Assembly (NCBI RefSeq): GCF_029167105.1
Contig: NZ_JARFML010000036.1
Span: forward strand, 16,739-80,738
Length of the DNA: 64,000 bases
Direction: 5' to 3'
Origin: Bradyrhizobium yuanmingense
GTDB taxonomy: Bacteria; Pseudomonadota; Alphaproteobacteria; Rhizobiales; Xanthobacteraceae
Shown here: positions 53,052 to 61,255 of the stretch, piece after piece
Layout: each line of letters starts with the position of its first letter
How positions within the stretch are numbered: the stretch's first letter is position 1
Notes under the pieces: model-generated
Told to the model about the DNA's origin: nothing
The model's input: only the letters and a program-made list of their open reading frames with translations
Databases searched by the model: none
Position numbers and translations under genes: made by a program

Positions 53052-53312
53052 TCTCGCAACGTGAGGCAACGTCTCTGCCCTAGTCGCGAAACGTAAAATG
53101 TCGCTGCTGGCGAATCTTCTTCCGCGCCTTCTGGAGTTGATGTAGCTTTGCATGAGAGCCGTCACCGGGACGTGCCGAACTCCCGGAAATCATCGACGGC
53201 GTTGATGCCCACGGCGGGCAATGAATCTTCATCATGTCAGGTGCAGCGGCCGTAACGACCAGTTCGCAACGGCACGGAAAGTCATTGCCAACAGTTCAGA
53301 GGAGAACATGCC

Positions 53313-53648
53313 ATGCATTTTTGCCTCACCGGACAATACACGCCACGCGCTCTCAATGCCATTTTGGAGAATCCCACGACCAATCGCCAGGAGGCAGCTC
53401 GAAAGCTCATCGAAGCGGCCGGTGGAAAGTTGGTCTCGATGTACAGCGTCGCGGCCGACGGCCCCGGCGTCCTCGTCATTTTCGATGTGCCTGATCCCAG
53501 TGCGGCTCCGGCCATTTCCGGCCTGACCGTCACGGCCGGCACGCTGCAGAACGTGAAGCTGGTTCGGTTGTTCACGCAGGACGAGATCAAGCAGGTCCGC
53601 CAGAACGCGGCGAAGCTGCGTCCTTCCTATTCGCCGCCGGGAAGCTGA
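53313..53648 (+). CDS. GYD domain protein
   Basis: 111 residues. Preceded by GGAGAACATGCC. MHFCLTGQYTPRALNAILENPTTNRQEAARKLIEAAGG and SMYSVAADGPGVLVIFDVPD are typical GYD features. These proteins are small ferredoxin-like domains with no assigned reaction. A G+C-rich hairpin (CAGCCGCCG...CGGCGGCTG at 53666-53695) follows the stop without an obvious T-run. Confidence 0.88.
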   Translation: MHFCLTGQYTPRALNAILENPTTNRQEAARKLIEAAGGKLVSMYSVAADGPGVLVIFDVPDPSAAPAISGLTVTAGTLQNVKLVRLFTQDEIKQVRQNAAKLRPSYSPPGS

Positions 53649-53744
53649 TCTCCAGATCCAAAGCGCAGCCGCCGCCGTCGGACGACGCGGCGGCTGTACT
53701 CATGTCGAAGCCGGAATCATGTCTGCAACGAGCGAGGAGCCTGT

Positions 53745-53831
53745 TCACCACGCACCCGCGGCCATCAATCCGATGATGGTCAGGCACGACATGCAGGCGA
53801 CGACGACGGTGTAGCATTCGGGTGTATTCAT
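53745..53831 (-). CDS. 28-residue predicted membrane peptide
   Basis: ATG at 53829-53831 is preceded by GGGAGA at four bases, a strong ribosome-binding site. The reading frame is MNTPECYTVVVACMSCLTIIGLMAAGAW, one hydrophobic span with three cysteines. It is too short for most gene finders. No homologue is known to me; support rests on the Shine-Dalgarno and the clean membrane-span pattern. Confidence 0.4.
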   Translation of the reverse strand: MNTPECYTVVVACMSCLTIIGLMAAGAW

Positions 53832-53903
53832 TGCGGTCTCCCAAACTGTTGCCAATTGCTTGGTCACTGCTACGCGGGAGTGATCGCCGGTGTTGGAGCC
53901 GCT

Positions 53904-54089
53904 TCAATTCGGCATGCCGAGACCGGTCTTGCGGTGCGGATCCGTTCGCTCATCGTCACTCAGCGTCGCGGGATAATGATCCGCTGCGACAGCTTCAGCG
54001 CGCTCAGCTGCGATCAGAAGCTGTTTGCGCATTTCAGCGAGACGGGCGCGGCAATATTCACGATAGAGCAGGTCGAAAATGGCGGGCAT
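53904..54089 (-). CDS. small hypothetical protein, 61 residues
   Basis: ATG at 54087-54089 after GGGGTGACC. Starts MPAIFDLLYREYCRARLAEMRKQLLIAAERAEAVAADHYP, an amphipathic helical N-terminus, and ends with the basic DERTDPHRKTGLGMPN. It lies upstream of the 28-residue peptide on the same strand, with 72 bp between, so the two may be cotranscribed. No known family. Confidence 0.45.
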   Translation of the reverse strand: MPAIFDLLYREYCRARLAEMRKQLLIAAERAEAVAADHYPATLSDDERTDPHRKTGLGMPN

Positions 54090-54502
54090 GGTCACCCCCA
54101 TCGCTTGATTGTCAATTTACAGATATTCCACCGCGAATTTTCAAGGTGATCGGCGCCCGTCAGATGGCTCTTCGATATGAGCCCGTTCACAGACCGCGCC
54201 AAATTCCAACGCTCGATGGCTGTTTGGTTGACCTGATCGTCTGTGCGATAAAAAGAACAGGGCCAATTACCTAACGTGCACTATAGCAGTGCTTTGTTTC
54301 AGCAGAACTTCATCAAACAACTCTAGGGCGCGGAACTGCAACAAAGAATCCAACCACAGGGCGAAACGACTCACCAACGGCTGCAAGGAATGTAGAACGC
54401 AATCGACCGGCATGACGGAGATCATTTTGCTGACCTGCCGGCAATGAGCTGCGGGCACATCGCCCTTCTTCCTTCGCGCGGCAAAACCGCCTGTCGGCGA
54501 CC
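54090..54502. other. 413-bp stretch without a supported gene
   Basis: It lies between the small hypothetical gene and the TadE gene end. The sequence is less GC-rich around 54200-54300. Open frames run through it on the minus strand, but they are extensions of shadow frames with no ribosome-binding site. No repeat was found. Confidence 0.4.
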
Positions 54503-54880
54503 TCAACTCGGAAAACATGCCCGCGCGGTCAGTGTGATCGGAGACAGGTTGATGATCTGCGGAAACTCGAATGAATAGCTCGCGCTGACCTGGTTGCCGC
54601 ACGCGGCCGTGGCAAAGGTGAATGTCCCCGGCGGCAGCGTGAGGCCGAAGGCCTGCTGGGCAGCGTAGGTCGTGATCGCGCTGCTGTTCGGGCAGAGCGT
54701 GTTGTTGACGCTCGCGCAGCGCGCCGCCATTTCGCTGCCATGCTGGATTCCGAGCTGGGTCCAGAACAGCAATCCGCATTCGATGATCCCGAATATGAAC
54801 AGGAAGAACACGGGAGCAGTCAGCGCGAATTCCAGCGCTGTGGTGCCCCGCGTGTCCCGCCAGAGTGCGGTGAGCTTCAC
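54503..54880 (-). CDS. TadE-like pilus-assembly/minor pseudopilin protein
   Basis: 125 residues from a GTG start that overlaps the upstream gene stop (GTGA). The TadE hallmark is RDTRGTTALEFALTAPVFFLFIFGIIECGLLFWTQ, with the conserved Glu at the +5-like position followed by a single membrane helix. The rest is extracytoplasmic with three cysteines (CASVNNTLC, CGNQ, CFPS). Last of three genes in a Tad cluster. Confidence 0.88.
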   Translation of the reverse strand: MKLTALWRDTRGTTALEFALTAPVFFLFIFGIIECGLLFWTQLGIQHGSEMAARCASVNNTLCPNSSAITTYAAQQAFGLTLPPGTFTFATAACGNQVSASYSFEFPQIINLSPITLTARACFPS

Positions 54881-55380
54881 TGCAGCCTCGTGGTGGACTG
54901 CGCGGTGTACGTGTATGTGGCCTCCACGATCTGATAGTCGATGATCGTATAGTACGTCGCTTTCGCCGAGACTGTCGTATATGTTCCGGCCGGCGCACCG
55001 CCGGTGCAGACCGTTCCGCAGCTGGTGGCGCTGACGCCCGCACTCGTCGGACATCCGCAGAACTGGACCGGCGGAGGTGACGCGGTGATGTTCGTCGCGC
55101 TGGTGGCACTTGCGACGGCGTTCGCGATGCCGTTCGTGTCGAAGCCGCGCGCAATCGCGTACTGGGCCCCTGCTTGCGCGGCATTTTCGACCTGCATCTT
55201 GCGATAGAGGGCGAGCCCGATGTCCGTGACCGAGACGACCATCAGAGACAGCAGCGGAACCAGGATGGCGAATTCGGCCGCCGCGACGCCCCGTTGATCG
55301 CCGGCAGCATTGCGCCCGTGCCGCGCCAGAGAACCGAGCCATCGACGGCCAAACCTGGATGAGACATTCCGGATCTGCAT
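54877..55380 (-). CDS. TadE/TadG-like pseudopilin protein
   Basis: 167 residues. GDQRGVAAAEFAILVPLLSLMVVSVTDIGLALYRKMQVENAAQAGAQYAI is a clear TadE motif with the class III Glu and hydrophobic helix, followed by a Cys-rich tail (CGCPTSAG, CGTVCTGG). Start at ATG 55380 with GGAG upstream; an earlier ATG at 55395 overlaps the preceding stop codon (ATGA) and is possible. It is cotranscribed with the TadG-like gene. Confidence 0.85.
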   Translation of the reverse strand: MQIRNVSSRFGRRWLGSLARHGRNAAGDQRGVAAAEFAILVPLLSLMVVSVTDIGLALYRKMQVENAAQAGAQYAIARGFDTNGIANAVASATSATNITASPPPVQFCGCPTSAGVSATSCGTVCTGGAPAGTYTTVSAKATYYTIIDYQIVEATYTYTAQSTTRLQ

Positions 55381-55391
55381 CGCTCCAAACC

Positions 55392-56687
55392 TCATTCGAC
55401 GAGCTGCGCGGTTTGCGAACCGATCGTCGCGGTGCCGAGCGCGGTGCAATTGACCTGCAGGTTCGACGTGCCGCTGAACGTCAGCGTATCCGCGATGATC
55501 TTGGTGCAGGATGTGCTGGTGCCGTTGCCGCCGCTGAAGCTGAGATTGGCCTTCGGCAGGTAGATGGCACCGCCGAAATTCTGCGTGCTGCCGCCGGTGA
55601 GGTTGAAAGCCGTCCCGGCCGGCATGTTGCGGTCGCCGTACATGACGATGCCCTTCGTCGGGCCGCTGGTCGGCCCGGTCAGGTCGACGCTCGCGTTGCT
55701 GCCGATCGAGGCGGTGCCCCAGTCGCTGCCGGAGCCGGTGAACACCAGGGTGACGCCGCTGCCGGTGATGGTGGCATTTCCGGCGACGCTCAGGCTGGCG
55801 CCGTCCAGATAATAGATGCCGGGATTGAGGTTCAGCACTGCGCCGGCATTGACCGTGATGCTGCCCATATAGCAGCCGGGGTCGAGCGAGTTCGTCTTTC
55901 CGTTGGCGTTGACCGTGATCTTGGCATTGCTGCAGCTCGGCCGCGTGGGTGGAGAGACGTCGGCATAGGGATCGGCGACAGGCGTGATGTGCGTCTTGAT
56001 CCCGTTGGCCGCCGTGATGCTGCTCGCGCCGGAGACGTCGCCGACCACGCCGACCTGGTTTGCGGCGACCGAGGCGCTGCCGGCGACGTTGAGCGAGGGG
56101 CTCGCGCTCGAATTGCTGTAGAGGTTGCACTTGATCAGGTTGAGCTGGTTGCCGCCGCTGACATTGACGGCGGGGCTTGCGCTCCTGTTGAGCGCAAGGA
56201 CGCAGCCCGTCCCGGAATTGGGCAGGGCGACCGAGCGCGCGGTGATTGGTACGCGATCCGAGCCGAACAAGGCCGACAGCAGCCGCCGCTGCGGTTGACT
56301 GACGATGACTTCGATGGCCTGCGCGTTCGACGCCTGACTGCCTGTTTTTGGTGGCTGGTTCACGGTAACAGTGACGTCGTTCGCCCCGTCCGTGTAGCCA
56401 TAATTTGCCGCAACCGCCTTGGCTTCGGACGAGGGGTCGCCGCCGACGCTGGCAGCCGTCGCAGCGCTGACCGCGCCGGAATCTGCGACGCTCTGCATGT
56501 TCTTGTGCTTGTAGTACCACCAGCCCACTTCCGTTCCGAGGCCGGCAGTGCCGACCAGGACCGGCATGAGCAGCGCAGAAATGAGCACGTAGCTGCCCTG
56601 CTCGTCGCGGATGAACCGTTCGAGCAAATGATTCTTTGCGCTCGAAGGTGTACCGAACGAACGGCTGAAAATTCTCCGGAGGTCCAT
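55392..56687 (-). CDS. TadG-like (Flp pilus assembly) protein
   Basis: 431 residues. N-terminus RFIRDEQGSYVLISALLMPVLVGTAGLGTEVGWWYYKHKNMQSVADSGAVSAATA is the TadG start with membrane helix; the rest is an extracytoplasmic region rich in Gly/Ser/Thr (SGTGCVLALNRSASPAVNVSGG; GSGVTLVFTGSGSD), beta-helix-like. First gene of the three; start ATG has AGGA at five bases. The cpa/tad motor genes are not in the window, so it is an orphan Tad cluster here. Confidence 0.85.
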   Translation of the reverse strand: MDLRRIFSRSFGTPSSAKNHLLERFIRDEQGSYVLISALLMPVLVGTAGLGTEVGWWYYKHKNMQSVADSGAVSAATAASVGGDPSSEAKAVAANYGYTDGANDVTVTVNQPPKTGSQASNAQAIEVIVSQPQRRLLSALFGSDRVPITARSVALPNSGTGCVLALNRSASPAVNVSGGNQLNLIKCNLYSNSSASPSLNVAGSASVAANQVGVVGDVSGASSITAANGIKTHITPVADPYADVSPPTRPSCSNAKITVNANGKTNSLDPGCYMGSITVNAGAVLNLNPGIYYLDGASLSVAGNATITGSGVTLVFTGSGSDWGTASIGSNASVDLTGPTSGPTKGIVMYGDRNMPAGTAFNLTGGSTQNFGGAIYLPKANLSFSGGNGTSTSCTKIIADTLTFSGTSNLQVNCTALGTATIGSQTAQLVE

Positions 56688-56932
56688 GCGTTCCTGCCCG
56701 ATTGCCACTTCATCCCGAGGCAATGTGGTGCAGGCCGGCTTAAATGGGCCCCAATGGGAGCCGGACAATTTTAAACATCCGCGAACATTCAGCCGGCATT
56801 CATGGCCGCAATCTTATTGAATGATGCCGCGTCCAGGAGAAGTCAGATGAAATTGCACTCTGCAATTGTTACCGCCAGCATGATATGTCTGCCGGTTTTG
56901 CCCGCCCTACGAGAGTTGCGAGAGCCAAAGGA

Positions 56933-57157
56933 TCACGGCTGCTTCAGCGCGCCGGGAAAATGCCGCTGCAGCACCGCGGCGGGCGTCGCATAGGCCTCCT
57001 GCAGATCGACGCTCCAGTATTTCAGCTCGTCGAGCGGGATGCGGACGTCGGTGATCGCGCAGCGCACGAAGGTCCCCGGCGAGATCACGCGGAAATCGCC
57101 GTCGAGATATTGCACCTGCGCTTCGCCATGGCCCGAGGGGCCGAACTTGTTCAGCAC
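56933..57157 (-). CDS. DUF2093 domain protein
   Basis: 74 residues from a GTG start (VLNKFGPSG) with GGAG upstream. GEAQVQYLDGDFRVISPGTFVRCAITDVRIPLDELKYWSVDLQEAYATPAAVLQRHF covers the complete DUF2093 domain. The family is restricted to alphaproteobacteria and has no known function. It is often beside xseA, and here is within 1.4 kb of it. The longer open frame upstream is not coding in character. Confidence 0.88.
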   Translation of the reverse strand: MLNKFGPSGHGEAQVQYLDGDFRVISPGTFVRCAITDVRIPLDELKYWSVDLQEAYATPAAVLQRHFPGALKQP

Positions 57158-57351
57158 GGTCGAAAGTCTCCGTGGGGGGCCTCTCCATGGAAAGCCGTGG
57201 AAGGCACGATGTGTTGGACGGGATGTAGCATAGATGGGGTGGCTTGTCCGCCCGTTAAACCCACCGGTTCGTGATGATTTGCCGCCGTTTTCGCATGATA
57301 GGGCTTCGGTCGAAGGGCCACTGGTTCCGGCAATCCCTGCGGCAGAGTCCG

Positions 57352-58146
57352 ATGCGCCTGCGCCTGACCGCTTTGTTCCTGACGCTGCTGATGTCGGCCG
57401 CGCACGCCGCCGAGGGCCCGCAGCCGGTCGAGATTCCGCTCGCGTCCGGGGTGCTCCATGCGCAGCTCTACAAGCCCGCGGGCAAGGGGCCATTTCCGGC
57501 CGTGATCGCGCTGCATGGCTGCGGCGGGCTCGGCGGTCATTCCGATCCCGTGCTGCCGCGCTATCGCGATTGGGCCGAGCGCCTGCTTAAGGACGGCAAT
57601 GCCGTGCTGCTGCCCGACAGCTACGGCTCGCGCGAGCTCGGCCCGCAATGCCGCGTCAAGGAGATGCACGTCAAGGCGCGGCGCGAACGCGTCGCCGATA
57701 TCGCGGCCGCGCGCGCCTGGCTGATGCAGCAGCCTTTCGTGGCGCGGGACCGCGTCAGCCTGATCGGCTGGGCCAATGGTGCGAGCGCGCTGCTCTGGGC
57801 CGTGCGTCCGCAGAGCGCAGGCCGCGATCCCGGTCCGGATTTCCGCGCCGCCATCGCATTCTATCCGGATTGCCGGATCTCGGCGGGTTTGGGCTGGAGC
57901 ACGCGGGTGCCGACGCTGGTTCTGATCGGCGCCGATGACGAGGTGTCGTCGCCGCCGGCCTGCCGCCAGATGGTGGACGGCGCGCGCGGCCGCAGCGCGC
58001 TGGCGCGCATCGTGGTCTATCCCGGCGCCGATCACGATTTCGACCGCGCCGGCACGCCGCTGCACGCCGCCGCCGCGCCCGAGCACGGAGATGCCGAAGC
58101 CCGCGCCGCCTCGCAGCAGGACGTCGCGCAATGGCTGGCGCGGTGA
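57352..58146 (+). CDS. dienelactone-hydrolase-like protein, nucleophile replaced
   Basis: 264 residues from ATG 57352, where a signal peptide starts (MRLRLTALFLTLLMSAAHA). The alpha/beta-hydrolase core has HGCGGLGGHSDPV (oxyanion region), SYGSRELGPQC, and then IGWANGAS at 138-145. The G-x-S-x-G motif normally holds the nucleophile; here it reads G-W-A-N-G, with Ala141 at the Ser/Cys position. The Asp (IGADDEVSS) and His (GADHDFDR) of the triad are still present. The protein may therefore be non-hydrolytic or a sequence-altered pseudoenzyme. Earlier ATGs exist but lack a signal peptide. Confidence 0.85.
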   Translation: MRLRLTALFLTLLMSAAHAAEGPQPVEIPLASGVLHAQLYKPAGKGPFPAVIALHGCGGLGGHSDPVLPRYRDWAERLLKDGNAVLLPDSYGSRELGPQCRVKEMHVKARRERVADIAAARAWLMQQPFVARDRVSLIGWANGASALLWAVRPQSAGRDPGPDFRAAIAFYPDCRISAGLGWSTRVPTLVLIGADDEVSSPPACRQMVDGARGRSALARIVVYPGADHDFDRAGTPLHAAAAPEHGDAEARAASQQDVAQWLAR

Positions 58147-58189
58147 TGGCGCCATCATTCGACCACGATGTCGATTAAACGCATCTCAC

Positions 58190-58333
58190 ATGCCTGGCCG
58201 CATCACGCTCTTCGCCTCCGCCCTGATCGTCTTCACCGTCGCGATCCTGCTGTTCGAGGCCCACGCCGGCCACCGCGCGCCGGACCATTGCGGCTTCTGG
58301 ACCACGATCGAGGCGGGATTGTCGTGCCGGTAG
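58190..58333 (+). CDS. 47-residue predicted membrane protein
   Basis: ATG 58190. MPGRITLFASALIVFTVAILLFEAHAG begins with a short basic region and one hydrophobic helix; the C-terminus has HRAPDHCGFWTTIEAGLSCR with two cysteines. It follows the hydrolase gene by 43 bp. Without a good ribosome-binding site the call is tentative. Confidence 0.4.
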   Translation: MPGRITLFASALIVFTVAILLFEAHAGHRAPDHCGFWTTIEAGLSCR

Positions 58334-58385
58334 GCGGCCGGCGCTGTCGCTGGCCCGCTTGTGGCTCGACGCGTCCCCACACTCA

Positions 58386-58493
58386 GTGTCATCGCCCGGT
58401 TTAGCCGGGCGATCCAGTACTCCGAGAATGTCAGTGGGTCATCGAGAAGCTGCGGCGTACTGGATTCCCCGCCTGCGCGGGGAATGACACCGA
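58386..58493. repeat. REP-like repeat
   Basis: Starts GTGTCATCGCCCGGTTTAGC and ends GCGCGGGGAATGACACC, with ATCCAGTA / TACTGGAT internal pairing. It belongs to the GTCAT-type family of 17785-17889 and lies before the xseA end. Confidence 0.8.
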
Positions 58494-58518
58494 TGATGGA
58501 GCGTTCGCTCCTCCCCCC

Positions 58519-60138
58519 TCAGAACAAGCTGCCCTGATCCACCGGCTTGGCCAGGCGCCTCGGCGCCGGCTTTGTCTCCGCAGCCGGCTTGGCCTGCGCC
58601 GGCGCGCGCCTCTCCGCAGGCGCCGGGCGATCCGCATCCGCCGTCGCGCCGACACGGCCGTCCGCGAACTCGATCTCGACCCGCGCGCCGGGGCCGATCG
58701 TATCAGCCGCATGCACGGGATGGCCGGCCTCGTCGCGCACCAGCGCAAAGCCGCGCGCGAGCACGCTGCGATAGGACAAAGCGGAGAGCAGCTTGCCGCT
58801 GTTCTCGACCCGCGCCTCCAGCCGGTGCAGCAGCGTGACAAGCGCGCGCTGCGCCCGCTCAGTCAGACGATGCGTGCGCTCGCGCTGGCGGGCAATCGCG
58901 TTGCGCTGCGCCTGCGCATTCGCAAGCTTCGAGGCGCGCAGGCGCACCTCGAGTCCCGCAAAGCGGTCGCGCCGCTGCCGCAGCAGCGAGCGCGTGGAGA
59001 GACCAAGCCGCTCGCCGCACACGGTGAGGCGATGATCGGCCTGCGAGATCTGGCCGTGCAGCACGCGCAGCGTCAGCTTCGAGCTTGCGGCGGTGAAACG
59101 GCGGAAATGCGCATGCGTGTTGGCCTTGAGGCAGCGGGGCAGGGACGCGCCCGCCGAATCCAGCCGCTGCCGCGGGATCGCGAGCAGATCGCCGGCCGCC
59201 GGCAGCGCGCGCGCGGCGGCGCGCAGTTCGCTGCGGCGGCTCTCCTGGGCGCGTTGCCAATAGGCGCGGGTGCGGCGGCCGAGATCGCCCACTTCGACGA
59301 ACAAGTCGCTGCGCACCGGCACGGCCATCTCGGCCGCCGCTGTCGGCGTCGGCGCGCGCTTGTCGGCAACGAAGTCGATCAGCGTGATGTCGGTCTCGTG
59401 CCCCACCGCCGAGATCAGCGGGATCATGCTTTCGCTTGCGGCACGCACCACGATCTCCTCGTTGAACGACCAGAGGTCCTCCAGCGAGCCGCCGCCGCGC
59501 GCGACGATCAAGACGTCGGGCCGCGGAATTCGGCCGCCCTCGGGGAGCGCGTTGAAGCCGCGGATTGCGGCGGCGACCTGCTCGGCCGAGCCGTCGCCCT
59601 GCACCTTCACCGGCCACACCAGCACGCGGCGGGGGAAGCGGTCCTCGAGCCGATGCAGGATGTCGCGGATCACGGCGCCGGTCGGCGAAGTGACGACGCC
59701 GATCACCTCCGGCAGCCAGGGCAGGAGCTGCTTGCGCGCCTCGTCGAACAACCCTTCGGCGGCGAGCTTCTTCTTGCGCTCCTCCATCAGCGCCATCAGC
59801 GCGCCGATGCCGGCCGGCTCTAAGGCCTCGATCACGATCTGGTATTTCGAGGAGCCTGGATAGGTCGTCAGCTTGCCGGTGGCGATCACCTCGAGCCCCT
59901 CCTGGGGCTTGAAGCGCATGCGGCTATGCACGCCCTTCCAGATCACCGCCTCGATCTTGGCGCTCTCGTCCTTGAGCGCGAAATAGCAATGGCCGGACGA
60001 ATGGGCCCCGCGAAAGCCCGAGATTTCGCCGCGGACGCGGACATGGCCATAGGCGTCCTCGACCGTCCGCTTCAGGGACAGGGACAGTTCGGAGACGGTG
60101 AATTCAGGCGCGTTGAGCAGTTGTTCCGCAGGCGGCAT
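58519..60138 (-). CDS. xseA: exodeoxyribonuclease VII large subunit XseA
   Basis: 539 residues. The N-terminal OB fold has PEFTVSELSLSLKRTVEDAYGHVRVRGEISGFRG; the catalytic domain starts near GVVTSPTGAVIRDILHRLEDRFPRR and includes VLIVARGGGSLEDLWSFNEE and ISAVGHETD. A helical coiled region follows (RRSELRAAARALP). The C-terminus is Ala/Lys/Pro-rich with KPVDQGSLF. It degrades single-stranded DNA with XseB. Normal length. The xseB gene is not in the window. Confidence 0.97.
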   Translation of the reverse strand: MPPAEQLLNAPEFTVSELSLSLKRTVEDAYGHVRVRGEISGFRGAHSSGHCYFALKDESAKIEAVIWKGVHSRMRFKPQEGLEVIATGKLTTYPGSSKYQIVIEALEPAGIGALMALMEERKKKLAAEGLFDEARKQLLPWLPEVIGVVTSPTGAVIRDILHRLEDRFPRRVLVWPVKVQGDGSAEQVAAAIRGFNALPEGGRIPRPDVLIVARGGGSLEDLWSFNEEIVVRAASESMIPLISAVGHETDITLIDFVADKRAPTPTAAAEMAVPVRSDLFVEVGDLGRRTRAYWQRAQESRRSELRAAARALPAAGDLLAIPRQRLDSAGASLPRCLKANTHAHFRRFTAASSKLTLRVLHGQISQADHRLTVCGERLGLSTRSLLRQRRDRFAGLEVRLRASKLANAQAQRNAIARQRERTHRLTERAQRALVTLLHRLEARVENSGKLLSALSYRSVLARGFALVRDEAGHPVHAADTIGPGARVEIEFADGRVGATADADRPAPAERRAPAQAKPAAETKPAPRRLAKPVDQGSLF

Positions 60139-60204
60139 GGCAAACGATTCGGCATTTCGGGGTCAGACCCGACGTTAAGGATTTTCGCTGGCCAGCGCCA
60201 GCCT

Positions 60205-60338
60205 CCGCCGTCATTCCGGGGCGCGCCCTCTTGGGCGCGAGCCCGGAATCCATTCATCCGCCGACGCTGTGGCCCGATGGATTCTCAGGTGCGCAAGTGC
60301 GCACCATAGTTCGCGCTGCGCGCGCCCCCGGAATGACG
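60205..60338. repeat. REP-like repeat CGTCATTCCGGGGC...
   Basis: Starts CGTCATTCCGGGGCGCGCC, ends GCGCGCCCCCGGAATGACG; the ends pair as an imperfect inverted repeat, with GGAATCCAT and ATGGATTCTC near the middle and a GTGCGCAAGTGCGCAC-type sub-palindrome. Confidence 0.8.
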
Positions 60339-60344
60339 GCTTGA

Positions 60345-60512
60345 GGATAGGTTGAGCTCTCGCGAAACTCATCGCTTTCCTCATTCGGCTCTCGGTCATG
60401 GCGGTCGGCATCCTACTGAAAATGTCGACGAAGCGCGGATGGTGGGCCCGGTGACGTTCGAATGCCGGGCGGGTGATGGGTTTCGCAAGGGCTCAACCCA
60501 TCCTACGGGCTG
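60345..60512. mobile_element. decayed REP/RAYT remnant (non-autonomous unit)
   Basis: Left end GGATAGGTTGAGCTCTCGCG and the following ~50 bp resemble the REP and the last codons of the RAYT element at 61256-61887 (compare TCATCGCTTTCCTCATTCGG with the intact CCATCGCTGCTCTATCCC region). The right end GATGGGTTTCGCAAGGGCTC is a good REP. The middle of the transposase gene is gone, so the unit is internally deleted. Confidence 0.6.
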
Positions 60513-60549
60513 GCATTGCCGCTTGCGACCCGTTGCAGACTTACGGCGC

Positions 60550-60732
60550 CTACTTCCGGTTTCTGGCGATCCTGAAGAGGCCAAGCCCTACGATTAGGAA
60601 AACCGGCACGACCAGGTAGGTTAAGAGCAGGATGATATTAGGATACGCGACGAGGAGATAAGTGCTGAACGCGACGATAACCAGCGCCCCAACCGAAATT
60701 GCAACCAGCAATGCCCGCTTAATGCCGTCCAT
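60550..60732 (-). CDS. 60-residue predicted membrane protein
   Basis: MDGIKRALLVAISVGALVIVAFSTYLLVAYPNIILLLTYLVVPVFLIVGLGLFRIARNRK: two hydrophobic helices with basic ends, so a small inner-membrane protein is plausible. The start has only a weak ribosome-binding site. No family. It lies between REP elements in an accessory region. Confidence 0.5.
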   Translation of the reverse strand: MDGIKRALLVAISVGALVIVAFSTYLLVAYPNIILLLTYLVVPVFLIVGLGLFRIARNRK

Positions 60733-61060
60733 GGACTTGTATCGATGGTCTCCCTGGCGAGTAGGATATCAGACCCAAGAATGAATGTCGCCTTTTGGGC
60801 CCTTAACCGATCTTGTCGTCTCATCCGGCGACGCCGGCCTAGACCCAAGGCGGACGTCCCGAACGCTGCTGGGCCCGTCCAATCGTGCTTGGCGCATCGA
60901 TATCCGTCTGTGCCGTTCGGCCGGCATGTGCCGCGGCTCGACTAACAGCCTCAACGGAAGCAGGAACAATGTCCAGGCAATCCGATTGGAACGTTGTGAC
61001 GCCCGATCCGGGATCAACCAGCAAGCTTCCGGGAGGCGTCTTATCAGGGAGGAGCCACCG

Positions 61061-61249
61061 ATGGATGACGAACGAAAATCATCAAAGGCGGGCGAACGGG
61101 CCGCCGAAGGCTTGCGTGAAGCAACGTCCAAGCACGAAGCGAAGAACGAGAGCAGGATGGGGCACGATCTGGCCAAGGGGGCCGATCGTTTCGAAGAGCG
61201 CTCGAAAAGCTCTGATGGAAAAAGCGCGGAAGAGAAGCAAAAAGGGTGA
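61061..61249 (+). CDS. small charged hypothetical protein, 62 residues
   Basis: ATG 61061 is preceded by AGGGAGGAG, one of the best ribosome-binding sites in the window. The protein is highly charged (MDDERKSSKAGERAAEGLRE... KSAEEKQKG) and probably helical or disordered, resembling small stress-related hydrophilic proteins. It has no Cys, Trp or Tyr. It ends 6 bp before the RAYT left repeat. Confidence 0.65.
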   Translation: MDDERKSSKAGERAAEGLREATSKHEAKNESRMGHDLAKGADRFEERSKSSDGKSAEEKQKG

Positions 61250-61255
61250 AAGCTC

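Noticed and set aside
60440..60475. GTTCGAAT with flanking CCCGG / CCGGG, possible tRNA T-arm
   Set aside because: The stem spacing does not fit a T-arm and no anticodon arm or acceptor is upstream; it is part of the decayed repeat unit.
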